64,000 nucleotides of DNA from Phaseolus vulgaris (taxonomy: Eukaryota > Streptophyta > Magnoliopsida > Fabales > Fabaceae), in assembly GCF_000499845.2 (NCBI RefSeq), contig NC_023754.2, forward strand, positions 20,896,111 to 20,960,110. The letters are read 5' to 3'. Below are positions 1 to 11,974 of the stretch, in pieces; the first letter of the stretch is position 1; each line of letters starts with the position of its first letter. The notes under the pieces were generated by a model. It made no database searches, had not been told where the DNA came from, and worked only from the letters and a program-made list of their open reading frames with translations. The position numbers and the translations under genes were made by a program.

Positions 1-105
1 AGATCCGTGTCCCTGTATCCTATATTTTTTAGATTATGCGTATTTTCGTGTCTACATCGTGTCAGTGTCTGTATCCGTATCTGTGCTACATAGGTTCTCA
101 TCAAA
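1..105 (-). repeat. Dispersed repeat, end of a copy running off the left edge
   Basis: Rich in GTGTC/CCGTATC-type words and ending at a CTACATAGG boundary. The reverse complement closely matches 40216-40313, which begins CCTATGTAGCAC and continues with CGGATACGGA-like words. The two copies are in opposite orientation. Class is unknown; the shared sharp boundary suggests an element terminus. Confidence 0.6.
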
Positions 106-479
106 TAAATTAGAAAGGGTGGTGATATTTTAATACGAAGGGAAATGATGTTTTTGAAAAAGTTGTATAATTCTTGATGTTTGATGTGATAAGTTTAAAT
201 ATAAATATATATAATATTAAATAAATTTTTAATTAAATAATATAAAAAATAATAAAATAATAATATTAAGAGTTCTAACGTAATTATATAAAAAAATATG
301 GATGTATCATTATCCTACAATAAAATATATACACTCTACACACAAATAAATGATTATTTTAATTATATTTATTTTATTTTTAATTAAAAATATTATTATA
401 TTATTATAATTAACTTGGCTGTCAGATGTATGGTTTAATGTGTGGGTGTTAAAGTAAACTTTTCCATTTCTAAACACGT

Positions 480-1150
480 TTTTTAAGAGCAATAAATTCG
501 AAATACATTTTTCATAAAGAGTTTTGATACTTTCAAAATTATGTATGCAATAAGTTGATAATGGGAGAGAAAAATAACTTTATGTATATATTAAGTTATC
601 ATTGACAATTGAAGATAGAAATAACTTTTTATGTATACAATCATTGATAATTGGAGAGAAATAACTTTTTTATGTATACAATCGTTGATAATTGGAGAGA
701 GAAATAATTTTTTATGCATTAAGTTTATCCATTAAGTTACAGTTGACAATCAAAGAGAGAAATAACTTTTTATGTATGCAATAAAATAAGTTACCGTTGA
801 CAGGTGGAGAGAGAAATAACTTTTTATGTATACAATAAGTTATTGTTAATAATAAGTTATTTGTTAACAATTGAATAGAGAAACAACTTTTTATAAAATA
901 AATAATTTTAAAATTATATTAGTAAAATCACAATTATAAGTTGGTCTCCTTCAATTTATAATAATTAGAATTTTTTTTTAAAATAAATAATTTTAAAATT
1001 ATATTAGTAAAATCACACTTGTCAACTAATCACCTTCAACTTTCGGTGCTGAAAGCAATATTTTTCAAACTAAAAACACTCTTAATGAAAGTATATTTCT
1101 CTTTGGTGTAAAATAAGTCATTCTCTTTCATGATAACATAAGAAATTTTC
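480..1150 (-). promoter_or_regulatory. Orphan BAHD-type upstream region
   Basis: Blocks here match the DNA upstream of BAHD2 and BAHD5: a word like ATAAATTCGAAA followed by a ...TACTTTC... block near 500-540, and 960-1150, which aligns with 28525-28690 (TTTTAAAATTATATTA, then TTTTTCAAACTAA, then CTCTTTCATGATAACATAAGA). By comparison with the array, the gene it belonged to would lie to the left on the minus strand. A short match to TCTCATCAAATAAATT also occurs at 95-110. No exon is present in the window, so it is either an upstream region of a gene outside the window or an orphan duplicate. Confidence 0.55.
545..895. repeat. Minisatellite, about 45-60 bp unit, about 7 copies
   Basis: The unit GAGAGAAATAACTTTTTATG recurs with small changes near 565, 613, 653, 695, 750, 810 and 875, separated by GTTGATAATTGG-like linkers. 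It sits inside the BAHD-like upstream block and is absent from the equivalent place in the other copies, so it expanded locally. Confidence 0.75.
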
Positions 1151-1186
1151 TACCAACAATTTTTCTTTTATTATCATTATAACAAA

Positions 1187-1424
1187 CTAGCGAAAACACA
1201 AACACTATTATATCTGTGTGTATTTATATTTTTTATTTTTATTATTATTATATGTATATTATTATTCTCACAATAAAAAATATATTAAACAAATTTAAAT
1301 TTATAACACAATAAACATAATTATATTAAAACAATTACATCCTTTGTTTCTTTCTCAAAACTTATAAATCACTAATTTCTAAGATGAGATGAGAAACTCC
1401 CCAATAACAAACTCTAAATATATA
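1187..1424 (-). mobile_element. Helitron 3'-end remnant
   Basis: Begins with CTAGCGAAAAC followed by a decayed inverted repeat, and continues with words nearly identical to the Helitron at 58456-59596 (AAAAAATATATTAAA, TTTATAACACAATAAACATAA, GAGAAACTCC). The sequence is cut at about 1424 by the 3' end of LINE 1. On the minus strand CTAG is the expected Helitron 3' terminus. Confidence 0.55.
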
Positions 1425-2200
1425 TTTTTTTTTCAACAAAGAATTAATTAAATTAAAATAGAGACACTTTAGGGGTATCTCAATCCTAATACAAAGAACC
1501 ATAAAACTAATTCTACCAGCTATTTAAAATAAACTACTTCACCAAACACACATTGGCTCCAATAAAAAACAACCCCAGCAGCCTGCATAATAGTCTTCAC
1601 ACCAACATAATGGTATCTTAATACCTAGTATAGATACGCACTTCAGACTTCCCTTTCTCTTTTAGCTACTCCTAAAAGTTGTACCCAAACATCCCAACTA
1701 AAAACCAATGGCTGAATAGAGCCCTATTACTAGATTACAATTCCAATCTCAGACTAACAACAAAGCATATAGTGGAATAACCCTTCGTAGCTACACCAGT
1801 TCAGGAATTCTTATAAAAAACATTAATCTTAAAGCCACTTCCAGCTTAGTCTTCATCTTCATGCCAAAGCCTCCCCACAAAAAAAGTGATTCCTCTTCCT
1901 CCACCTTACATAACAATAAAAACATAATGAAACAACTCCTCTTCCTTCAATGTACTTCCTCTCTTTCTACTCCCTTTTACTGGAAAAAATTATGCTCCCC
2001 ACAGTTGAGCCTGCATCAAAAAAGATAACCTTCCCACCGCACAAGTCTAAAACATTGAATCAAGACAGATAACTTCTACAAGCATATTACAAAACGTCCG
2101 ACCATAACATTCATCAAGTACAAAGATTATCCAGACTCCTGTAATTTGCGAACAGAAATATGTAAAAGGTTAGGCAAACAAAAAGACAGAGATACCACCC

Positions 2201-5200
2201 TTACCTTGTTACCATATTGATGCATGTGAAAGGTGATAGAATCCAGTCCGAAAAGGAGAAAGTAACTCTCTTATCTTTATGTTTCATCCAAACCCAAGAT
2301 TGTACTTGTGCCATAGTAAAAATTTCCTCTACATCTACCTTTGCTTGATTAAAGGTGACCCTATTTCTATGCTTCCATATAGTCCATACAATTGAGACCC
2401 ACAAACTCATCCAAAGTCTATTGCCTTCCTTATTAAAGCAGATGCTAGAGAATTGTTCGAAGTGATTATTCAGCACTATGTGATTCACCGAACAGATTCC
2501 CAACCAACTAGAGCACATATTCCACACTTTACTTGACTCCCTACATGAGAGAAGGATATGCGTAGAAGTCTCCTCTTCCCTTCCGCATAAAGCACATAAA
2601 GTATCCCTTAGTGGCACACCCCTCTTATGCAGATTCTATTTTGTCGCGATCCTATCCGAAAGGGCTCTCCATACAAAGAACAAAGCTGAGGGCATTGCCT
2701 TCAGATCCCAGAGAGAACCAAACACTGATACCCCCCCTTGCCTATAATTAGCTAGCTTATTATAAGCAGATTTAACCGAGAAAGAGTATGATGGGGGTCG
2801 TTCCATAACCTTACATCCTCATTATCTGGTTGAAATGACGCCATTGATATTATTGACATGAAGTCATCTACCAAGGTCTTCTCCCATTCAAACCATTCTC
2901 TTCTCCAACTGAACATCCACTCCCACCGATCTATATTCCATCTGCCAAAACTTCCGATAGTCTTGTCTTTAAGCACAGAGTTGTTGTACATTCTTTCATA
3001 CCTTGCTTTGAGTTGGCCAATAGCTAGCCATTCATCTTCCCAAAATTTGATCTTGTCCCCTTTTCCAGCTTTCCAATATGTATTCTGTTTAAACCAGTTG
3101 TCGCCTTGGTCTGATAGTCCAACTCTAGATAAGTCATTCCACCATCTAGATGTGAGCTTATTTCGATTCGGTGTACATGAATTCAATAACCTCCTCAAAT
3201 CATACTTAGATTCCAAAACCTCCTTCCAAAGTCCACGCTCATTGGAATCTAACCTCCATAGCCATTTTGCCAAGAGAGCCTTATTAAACAAGTCGATACG
3301 TTTAATGCCAAGACCACCCTCTTCTTTCGCTTTACAGATATTTTCCCAACTAGTCCAGGCGATTTTCCTCCCTTCCTTTCCCCACCCCCACAAAAATTTC
3401 CGTTGTAGCTTAGTGATTTCCTTACACACTCCAGTTGGGGCTTTAAAGAAGGATAGATAAAAGAGTGGAACGACATTTATAACAGATTTTATAAGGCAGA
3501 CTCTTCCCGCAAAGGATAAATTCCTACCCTTCCATACAGACAAATTCTTTCTTATCTTTAATAACACTGGTTCCCAGAAAGAACATCTCGATGGGTTACC
3601 ACCTATAGGTAACCCTAGGCAGGTGAATGGGATATCCATTAGACCACAATGGAGGATTTCAGAATACATTTTCACCTCGTACCTTTCTACTCCAATTGCC
3701 CCAATCTTGCTCTTGTGAAAGTTAACTTTGAGACCTGAGCTTAATTCGAAGCATCTTAGAATAGCCTTGATACACATGATGTTCTGCACATTTGGTTCAC
3801 ATACGAAAAGGGTATCATCTGCAAATTGTAGTAGATTTACCTCCACCTTTTTACCCCCCACTTTAATACCCAAAAGCAGATTCTTTCTTGTGGCTTGCTT
3901 TGCTAACCCAGCTAATCCTTGTGCCACAATCAGAAACAAGAATGGCGCCAGCGGATCCCCTTGTCTAAGGCCTCTAGTTGGTTTAAATTCCTTTGTTGGA
4001 CTACCATTTACCAAAACCGATATTGTAGCTGATTCAAGACATGCTCTAATCCATTGAACCCATTTCTCACAGAAACCTAGTCTTCGCATCATATAAAATA
4101 AAAAATCCCAACTTACCGAATCATACGCCTTCTCAAAGTCAAGTTTCACTACCACCCCACTCTTTCTCCTTTTTTTTAGATCATCCACAACCTCATTCAA
4201 TACGAGAACACTGTCTAACAAACCTCTATTAGACAGAAATGCAGATTGTGACTCATCTATTACGTTGGCAATGACCCTTTTAATCCTATTAGCTAGCACT
4301 TTCGTCAAAATCTTATACAAGCAACCAACAAGAGAGATATGTCTATACTCTTGAAGGGATTGGGGATTCTCCGATTTTGGGATCAACATTATAAAAGACG
4401 CATTACAGCCCTTCGGGATCATCCCCTCTTTATGAAAGAATTTTACAGCTCCCAACATGTCTTTTTCTAAGATATTCCAATTATTTTTAATGAAGCTGAA
4501 GGTGACTCCATCTGGGCCAGGACTTTTATGACTATCACAATTCCAGATGGCTTCCTTTATTTCTTTTTCATCAAACGGTTCAGTCAGGAATCTATTTTCA
4601 GAAACGGATATCTCCTTGAAAACCACATTATCCAGCCTAACACCGATATCTTCGGTGGCCGACATCTTGTTTTTGTAAAAATCCAAAACCATCTCTTTTA
4701 CCTTGTTTGGTTCTTCCACCCAGCTCCCAGATATATTACAATTCATACCTTTTATTTCATTCCTCATCCTTCTCCATTTGATAGAAGTGTGAAAGAATTT
4801 AGAGTTTAGATCCCCTTGCTTAATCCATAATGCTCTTGATTTTTGCTGTAATAGGGATTCATTTCTCTCATTTATAACCTATAACCGGCTCAAGAGTTCT
4901 CTTCTTACCATGATCTTGTTTTCATCCAAACCCTCCTCATCATCTCTCGAATCCAACTCTTGTATTTTCCTCAAGATCTCAAGTTTAGACTTTTCAGTAT
5001 GCCCGAAAACATCTCTATTCCAACCTTTTAGGTCACTCTTTAGCATTTTTAGTTTCTCTTTTAACACCACAATTTCGTTACCTTGAACCAGGTAACTTTC
5101 CCACTTGCTTTTTACAAAGTTAACAAACTCTTTGTCTTCCTGCCAAATGTCAAGAAACCTAAAAGGTTTTGGACCCCAATCTGCCACATTTGATTTTAAC

Positions 5201-5895
5201 ACTAACGCACAATGATAAGATATTTGTCTCTCTAAAACGTATTGCTTACTACCTGGCCAGTGTTGTAACCATTCAAAGGACATCAAAAATCTGTCAAGCC
5301 TACTCTTTGCTTTACCGTTAGGTCTATACCAAGTATATTTTCTTCCAATACAGGGTATATCCACCATTTCCATATTATCAATGAAATTATTGAAACCTTG
5401 CATTTCTCTCTTATTGCCGCTTACTTTATTAACCCCCCTTCGTTCCTTCCCGTTTCTTATGGAGTTGAAATCCCTCAATATACACCAAGACCTACAAGGT
5501 TCCCTTTGCCTAATCTCCAATAATTCTGACCACATTTGTGTTTTCTCGTGTATGATACAGGAAGAATACACATTTACGATAACTACAGGGATATTTTTCT
5601 CCTTAGATAATCTAGAGAACACTATAAACCTTCTGTTAATGATTTTGCTGTTGCACTGGAAGAACACTTTGTGCCAAATCATAAGAATACCCCCTGACCC
5701 ATTTACTGGCTCACTGTATAAGAAATCAATGTCATTATCGCCCCATAACTTACAACATAAATCTAGACTAAAATTACTCATTCTTACTTCTTGTAAACAT
5801 AACATTTAAATCCCCTCCTTTCTAATAATTTCCTTAACATACCTCCACTTTACAAGGTTCTCGAACCCTCTCACATTTAAAGAGAGAATTCTCAT
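2201..5895 (-). pseudogene. LINE 1 ORF2 (endonuclease-reverse transcriptase), broken
   Basis: The natural start is the ATG at 5893-5895 (protein begins MRILSLNVRG). A TAA follows after about 29 codons and the frame then continues as MLCLQEVR. The endonuclease (to about 5100) keeps LQE and SRLDRF, but the usual GDFN reads RDFN and the usual SDH reads SYH, removing a catalytic Asp. A TAG at 4879-4881 separates it from the RT, which has SPGPDG, KLDFEKAYDSV, GLRQGDPLAP and the catalytic FADDT (3811-3825). A frameshift near 2785 moves FSVKSAY to another frame. A TAG near 2632-2640 precedes the zf-RVT zinc motif LCALCG...HILLSC. There is no RNase H domain. It would have encoded the retrotransposition enzyme, but it cannot work now. 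Confidence 0.9.
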
Positions 5896-6746
5896 TAACA
5901 ACCTAAAACCTCCCCTGCTTCCCTTTTAAGTTTCATAAACCTATCCCTTTTTTCCAATTCCTCTAGGCTTACCATAACTTTTCCTTCTTCCCCGCAAGAA
6001 GCCCCTAACTGTTTGCCCAACTCCCACACTCTAATTGTTTCAAGGCTTCCATGTTTCAACCAAAATAAACGATTACAGTTATCAATGGCTGTATCAGAGA
6101 CAAAAATACTAATTTGAGATAGAGCTGACCTTATATTCTTACGTTCGTCCTGCTTACTGCTCTTGCTTGATTCTCCCACCTAGAACTCTCTCCTATCCAT
6201 CGTTTCAAACGAATTAGAATTAGTCGAATTGCATACGTGCTTTTTTTGGTGGTTCGCTTCGTCCTCGACCAATTGGATCCCCTTTTTCTTTTGCTTGCCG
6301 AACGGAAGGTATGTATCTTTGATTCTGCAAGATTTCGAATCCAAGTGAAATTGCTTGTGTTTGTTCTTTGCGCCTACAAGGATGTGTTGTTTGGATGACT
6401 GATTTGCCTCCCCCTCTTGTGACTCACCCAACGAATCCTCCACCCTCGATACGGACTTTGAAGAACCGTGATAGCCCCATTTCTTCCCTTCCGCTGGCGT
6501 CGAGATTTGAGTCTCTAGGTCTGCAATTCCTTCCGCTGCCAAAATCGTCGTACACGGAGTAGACCTCTTCTTCTCCTTCGTAACCTCATACGAAAAAGAG
6601 GGGAGCACGGACGTTGCTCTGTTTCGTGCATTGACTTGGTGTGAGGTGACTTTGTCAATCCCACTAAGACCTCCCTGCTCTGATTCGTCAAGAGAAATGA
6701 AGTTTTCAGATGTGGGCAACGAAGGCAAATAAAAATTTGCAGGCAA
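5895..6746 (-). pseudogene. LINE 1 ORF1, C-terminal part
   Basis: One reading frame interrupted by a TAG at 6180-6182. The last 90 residues (ETIRVWELGKQLG, then EEGKVMVSLEELEKRD) align with the end of LINE 2 ORF1 (VQIWDAGKRLG, VVVELECMEVRDK), which identifies it. The low-complexity polar linker before that is typical of nucleic-acid-binding ORF1 proteins. The ORF1 stop TAA (5897-5895) and the ORF2 ATG (5895-5893) share one base as TAATG. The RRM-bearing N-terminus is absent, either truncated or displaced. Confidence 0.75.
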
Positions 6747-6753
6747 AAGAGTA

Positions 6754-7723
6754 CATTACAAGAAAACAAGCAATTAGCTTCCAATTTTTTGCGTGGGCCA
6801 TTTACGGACGCTACTATCGTCGGTCAAAGTGGCAAAAAACCCACGCAACAATCGCATTCGACGCAAAACGGACGCACTTATGGATTTAATTTTTTTTTAA
6901 AAAAGTCCAGTCTGCGTCGACTGCGGCCCACGCATATGCGTCCGCCGCGGCCAAGATTTTAAAATTATTTATTTAAATTTATTTAATGTATAACAAATAT
7001 TTTAATATTTAATTCTTTATTGTATTTATTTTAAAATTATTTCTTTAATATTATAATAAATTATTTAATTTATCAATTTTTAATATAAATTAGTTAAATT
7101 AAATTTATTAAATTAATTAAGTGTTTGATTTAAAATTAATTGAGTAAAAGAAAATATGTATTTAAATTATTTAAATGTTATATAAAATATTTTATTATTT
7201 TAAAGATTATTTATTTTAAATTTATTTTATTTATATATTGTCATAAATATTTTATTTTTGAAATTATGATATAAATTAGTTAGATTAAATTTATTAAATT
7301 GATGAAGTGTTTAATTTTGAAATCATTTAAAAGAAGTTATCTTAAAAAGTTTATAAAGATTTGAATGTATTTGTGGATGTATTGTGAATGATAATAATTT
7401 GTCTGAATGTGATTTGGTTGGTATTTCTTCTTTACAGGTATCTTAGCTATTTATAGGTAAATTGGCTAGAAAACAAAATAAATTTGTTTTTTTTTCTTCC
7501 CTTTATGCGTCAGCCACCGCCGGCCCATGCTAGCTTTTTTTTAAATATGCGTCGGCTTTTGCGTGGCCCTAGCCCACGCAACATCTGATAAATTATGCTT
7601 CCGTCTGGCCCGCGCTAGTTTACATTTGCTTCCCAGTTTTTTTCGTCGATACTCGGGCGCACGAAAATCTGACGTATAAGCGTCCGTTTTTTACCCACGC
7701 AGAATGCTTGTTTTCTTGTAGTG
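6754..7723. mobile_element. Non-autonomous CACTA (En/Spm) element, 970 bp
   Basis: The left end CATTACAAGAAAACAAGC (one change from CACTA) and the right end GCTTGTTTTCTTGTAGTG form terminal inverted repeats. They are flanked by the 3-bp target duplication GTA at 6751-6753 and 7724-7726, as expected for CACTA elements. Both subterminal regions are rich in GCGTCCG/CGGACGC and CCCACGCA words, and the centre (about 6960-7440) is AT-rich. No transposase reading frame is present, so it would need an enzyme in trans. Confidence 0.93.
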
Positions 7724-7726
7724 GTA

Positions 7727-9150
7727 GCTCTCACTTTAAAAGCACTAAGACATTAATAGAATCACATTCATTCTTACAAATTTTTTGTAATGACCATTAT
7801 TCACCATAGCCATATCACTCTCAACAACATTCCAGTTCTCCTTTGTTGAGTTCAGATCATTTAAGCCATGGATTTGTTTATCCATTTTCAATGTTGACAT
7901 ATTTTATACCAAAAAATGGAGTACAAAATTCCACAAAGAAAGACAATGACAGAATATAACTCAATGAATTCAAAAAGCAATGAAGATATATACAGTGCGA
8001 TGCCACAAACTTATACGTAAAGATTAATCCATTCATAATACAGGTCATATTTCTTTCTAAGATGACACTGGTTTTGGATAACATGCAACCACAAATTGAC
8101 AGAAGTGGTTGTTTTTTATCAGTGAAAAAACACTTTTTCTTACTTTTTTCACTAATTAAGCCATTTTGAAACACAACTACGCACCAATATAGGATTGGTA
8201 AGCTGCATATTTCTGTAAAGCATAGTTTCAGAATGCATTAAACGATGATGGTTTTGAGATTTACTTCCCATGTCTCAGACTATTTTTAACACTATTCGGG
8301 CAATGAAGCAAGGCAAACATGTGGATTTAGTCCAATGCTTTTTTTGCTACCTCAGTATTTCTGTGTAATGGTAGCTTTGTAATTGCGTTGACTTAATGAA
8401 AACCATTTTTGATGCAGCACATCAGGTGCCTTAAATAGCTATGATATATATTTAAGGCAATTTGCACAAAGTTCTAACAGTATTTGTATGCTGTAATTAA
8501 CTTTATGTAACAAACATTGGAAGTGTTTTAGGGTTTGCTTTATTGCTTTTTTTTTAGGTATAAAGTTATTTTTAATTTGCATAAATATTTACTGTGGTAT
8601 AAGAGGTTTAATTTAAATCAGATTACACAATGCATTGCTTTCCCAGTATTATAAAAACTGTTAATTTGCTTATTACATTTGTCCTTAGTTCATCACTCAT
8701 TATTGTAATTTTTTTTAATCTATATGTATATGTTGCCTATATTAGTAACTATTTAATGTCACAAAAGAGGTTGAATGCAAAACAGATTACACTCTCATCT
8801 GCTTTACTACTATATTAAATATATACTGTTTAGTTAATTTCATTTGTGTTTGGAACCTCACTGTCCATTTCAATATTCAATGCAGTGTAGGCTTTTGATT
8901 CCTCTTATAGAGTTTGATTTATATTTGTTTTTACTTTATGTTCAGTTTGATGTCTACACTTTGATACCTACTTCAATTGCTTTACATAAAGCTTGAACAT
9001 AGTAAATCTCATTTCAATCAAAATATTCATGGTCGCATCAGATGTTATTTACACAAATCCATATTTGTTTGATCCAACAATACAAAATGTGAAATTAGAC
9101 AAATAGAAACTACTAAAGTATACTAGAAATTCCAAAATAAATTTAAAGTA
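7727..9150. other. Unassigned non-coding stretch
   Basis: Ordinary AT-rich sequence with no recognisable protein, RNA or repeat structure. The open frame at 7878-8174 on the minus strand has no identifiable motif and lies in the 3' direction of BAHD1. Confidence 0.4.
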
Positions 9151-9159
9151 TTATGCTTT

Positions 9160-9356
9160 CTAATTTCTTGTTTAAGCTCTGTAAGCTTCCTGGTAAATCT
9201 TCCTTTGAAAATTTTCTTTATTTTTTCATCCTTTTTCTCTTTTGCCATATCCCTTGTAATAAGAAGTCCTTGAGAAGGATCTTCTCCTTCCAACCTCTCA
9301 TCTTCTCCTTGAAGTGCTTCCTCTTCATATGATCTTGAGACTCTATGATAAGGTAA
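9160..9356 (-). pseudogene. Short charged coding remnant, possibly retroelement-derived
   Basis: The minus strand stays open for about 65 codons and reads YHRVSRSYEEEALQGEDE, then GLLITRDMAKEKK and IFKGRFTRKLTELKQEI. The LITRDMA word resembles the P(I/L)TRAxAK segment often found at the gag-pol junction of plant Ty3 elements, but the match is short. No neighbouring domains remain. It could also be a fragment of an unrelated gene. Confidence 0.3.
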
Positions 9357-9615
9357 TGCACGTGTATGGAGTTATAAGAATTTGTATATGTTTTGGTAAA
9401 TTAGACCAACATGTTACCCACTAGTTAACTAGTAATGCCTAGGAACTACACCTGCTAAAATTCCATTGATATTTATCACAACAAACTAGTACATTTCTTC
9501 AAAATACAAAATATATCCCACACTATATCTACTTCTTTTCTCTAATCACATTATGAGAATGACCTATAATCCCATGAAATACAGTTTACTTAGGAGAAAT
9601 GCTTTGAGGTTGATT

Positions 9616-11404
9616 TTAGTTGCGAAGCATGTGATTAAACTCTTTGGTAAACCTCTCCATAGCTTCAGCAGGCAAGCTAATCGGAAATATTATTCCTTCT
9701 TCTCCTTTTCCATTCTTAGCAGAACAGAAATAAGATGCCCCTGGAAAGCTTCCAGCCCCAGCTTCGGCCACTCCACCATACACAGCCTCACCCCACCCAA
9801 AATCCATGGCTCTAAATTTCACTTGTACCAAATATGACACAATACAAGACCTCACAGTTGTGAATAATAAGCTTCGTTCCTTCATCACCATCAAGTCGGC
9901 AACAGATTGCAAGTACTCTTCTTTCATCTCACCTTTCACTTTATTTATTAACTCCACTGCATACCCAAATGGGTTTTGGCAAAGCTTCCCTGCACTCGTT
10001 ACTGCCGCCGGATATGCAAAAGCATTGCCGTAGTAACCAACTGGTAGTGGAGGATTGAATCGACCACGTGCGTTAACTATGCACATCATGCGAACATCCT
10101 CATTTGCCTCTATCTGCATTGCTTTTGTGCGACATCGCCAAAGACATGCTGTGATAAGATCAAATGTGGAGCAATGTTGAAGGTGTTGGGGAATGGATTT
10201 GCGAAGTGCAGCTATGTCGAGGCGTCCAAAGAAGAATGATCGTTGAATCAAGTTGTGGTTGGAAGAAGGGAGGGTATCTTGGATTTGCTCGTATTCAGGA
10301 TGGTTGCGTGTAATGCGAGGTGGATCTCTTGCCATTAGGAGCTCCCTACGCCATACTGGTGCAATGGAAGGTTTGGTTGCTCCTCTAGCCATTTCGACCC
10401 AAGCGTTCATGAATTGTTGGTAACCAAAACCATCAGCCATGGTGTGGCTAAAGCGGAGAGCCAAGATGAAACCACCACACTTGAGTCGTGTCACCTGCAT
10501 TTATATTCCATCTTCAACAATTCAGACAATTTCATTGTTTAACTCTCACATTAATTACGAAATTATAATATATATATATATATATTTAAGATATCAAAAC
10601 TTTATTTTAAATTGAGTAACTTAAGAGAAATTAGCTAAAATGAAAAAGTAACCGGAATAATTTCAATATATGTCAATTTAATTATTTAATTTTAGTAAAC
10701 TAAACACTTGTGCACGTGATTTTAGTGATTTTTTATTTTGAAAAATAAGTGAATAATAGATATTTTGAGTTGTTTTTATATTTTACTTTTTTAAAAAAAC
10801 AAATTTCAAATGGTAGATTTTGACAGAATTTAATTGGGGAGTAACAAATAATTATATCAGAATTCAGTTCTTAAAATTAAAAAAAAAATCTAGAAAATGA
10901 ATAAAACATGTCTTAGTTTGATGAGTATGTGTAGTGAACCTGTACGAGTAGAAGGGGAGTTTCGGTAATTTGTTGTGAGCAAGGAACATCGTACATCAGT
11001 TCATGGAAGCATGGGAATGGAGGCTGGAGAGAATCACCAAACTCAGCCAGTGTGACGTCAGCATCAGCCTCGATGAACATGGCTCCTTCTCCAGTGCAAT
11101 CCACCATTAATTTGCGTTGAGGTCCTTCCCTAAGCCTACCTGCAAATGGGTAATAGAAGACAAGTGTTTGCGACAGTGCTTGCCGAATCACTTCAACTGG
11201 GTCTTTCTCTGCCATTGATTCCTGCTTTCCATAAATTTGTATCATTGGAATGTGGAAACGCAGGGCTTCTTGATCATCAATGTCGGAAAGTAGCTTGAGT
11301 TCATGAGGAGTGGGGATAGCAGGAGCCACCAGCTGAGGTTCGCACCTTCGCACTGTAAACTTTAGAGAAGAAGAAGAGAAAGAAGATGATAAAGATGAGG
11401 CCAT
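9616..11404 (-). CDS. BAHD1: BAHD acyltransferase (benzyl alcohol O-benzoyltransferase-like), C-terminally shortened
   Basis: Exon 1 is 11404-10940 (155 codons) and exon 2 is 10494-9616, joined phase 0 across a 445-bp GT-AG intron, giving 447 residues. The start MASSLSSS is chosen because a TATA box lies 90 bp upstream; the in-frame Met codons further upstream lie beyond the expected transcription start. HxxxD is HTMAD (His172, Asp176) and DFGWG is at 386-390; both are intact. The family transfers acyl groups from CoA thioesters to alcohols in the cytosol, and the closest recognisable type is BEBT/HSR201, but the substrate is not predictable. Compared with BAHD2 a CAA codon has become TAA after LRN, removing the last 16 residues. 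The rest is nearly identical to BAHD2 over the last 170 residues. It is probably still folded, with activity uncertain. Confidence 0.88.
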
Positions 11405-11493
11405 GAGAATTATGAGAGAAGAGAAGAGAAGAAAAATGAAGCAAATGGATTTTGGTTGAGTGACTGTGAGTTCCTCGGACTTAGGCTGCAACC

Positions 11494-11502
11494 CTTTATA
11501 GA
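11494..11502 (-). promoter_or_regulatory. TATA box of BAHD1
   Basis: TCTATAAAG on the minus strand, 90 bp before the ATG. The same word in the same context occurs upstream of BAHD2, BAHD3 and BAHD5. This implies a 5' UTR of roughly 60 nt. Confidence 0.65.
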
Positions 11503-11974
11503 TGGAAATCATTCTCATCAAATAAATTCGAAACACGTTTTCATGATGAGCAATAATACTTTTTATCTAGATAATCATTCATTATAAGATATAGACATTG
11601 AAGTGAATTATTATTATTAAACTAAAGTTTATAAATATAAATTAAAGTTAAACATAAGTTTGCATATAAGATTATTTATGAAAGGTCAGACATCAATACG
11701 AAAATGGACCCAAAGTGTCGCACAGCCACAATATAACCTGACCTTATCAAGTGCTTATCTGAAAGAAAAAAAAGTTACTAAAAAAAACATGTAGTCTGAT
11801 CACGGTGAAGGACGTAAAAATTGTGTAAAATTAAAAAAAGTTACAGTAAGTTGTCAGAGGTCGTGAATTAAATAGTTACAGTAAGTTGTTATGTTGTTCT
11901 AAGTTTTAGAAGGTTAGGTTGTTTAGAAGGGAGGAACTCATCATCCACTTCTATTCCTTTCTTGGAAATAGAGA

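Larger units (their letters stand above)
1424..6752 (-). mobile_element. LINE 1: degenerate plant L1-type non-LTR retrotransposon
   Basis: On the minus strand the order is ORF1 C-terminal part, ORF2 with AP-type endonuclease, reverse transcriptase and a C-terminal zinc-binding zf-RVT domain, then a 3' UTR of about 775 bp ending at a poly(A) tract (T run at 1424-1433). The 3' tail (TAGGATTGAGATACCCC ... TTCTTTGTTG) is shared with LINE 2 and several truncated tails in this window. The N-terminal RRM part of ORF1 is not visible. The element abuts a CACTA insertion at 6754. Several stops, a frameshift and a lost endonuclease residue show it is dead. Confidence 0.9.

Noticed and set aside
7878..8174. 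Possible 98-codon gene
   Set aside because: No recognisable domain, biased composition of AT-rich DNA, and no conserved context.
9616..10033. Plus-strand frames opposite BAHD exon 2 (also at 26162-26660, 35176-35475, 62750-63016)
   Set aside because: Shadows of the minus-strand coding exons; they recur only because the genes are paralogous.
11405..11536. N-terminal extension of BAHD1 (MFRIYLMRM...)
   Set aside because: The TATA box lies inside this stretch, so the extra codons are upstream of the expected transcript start; BAHD2 and BAHD4 begin at the MAS Met.
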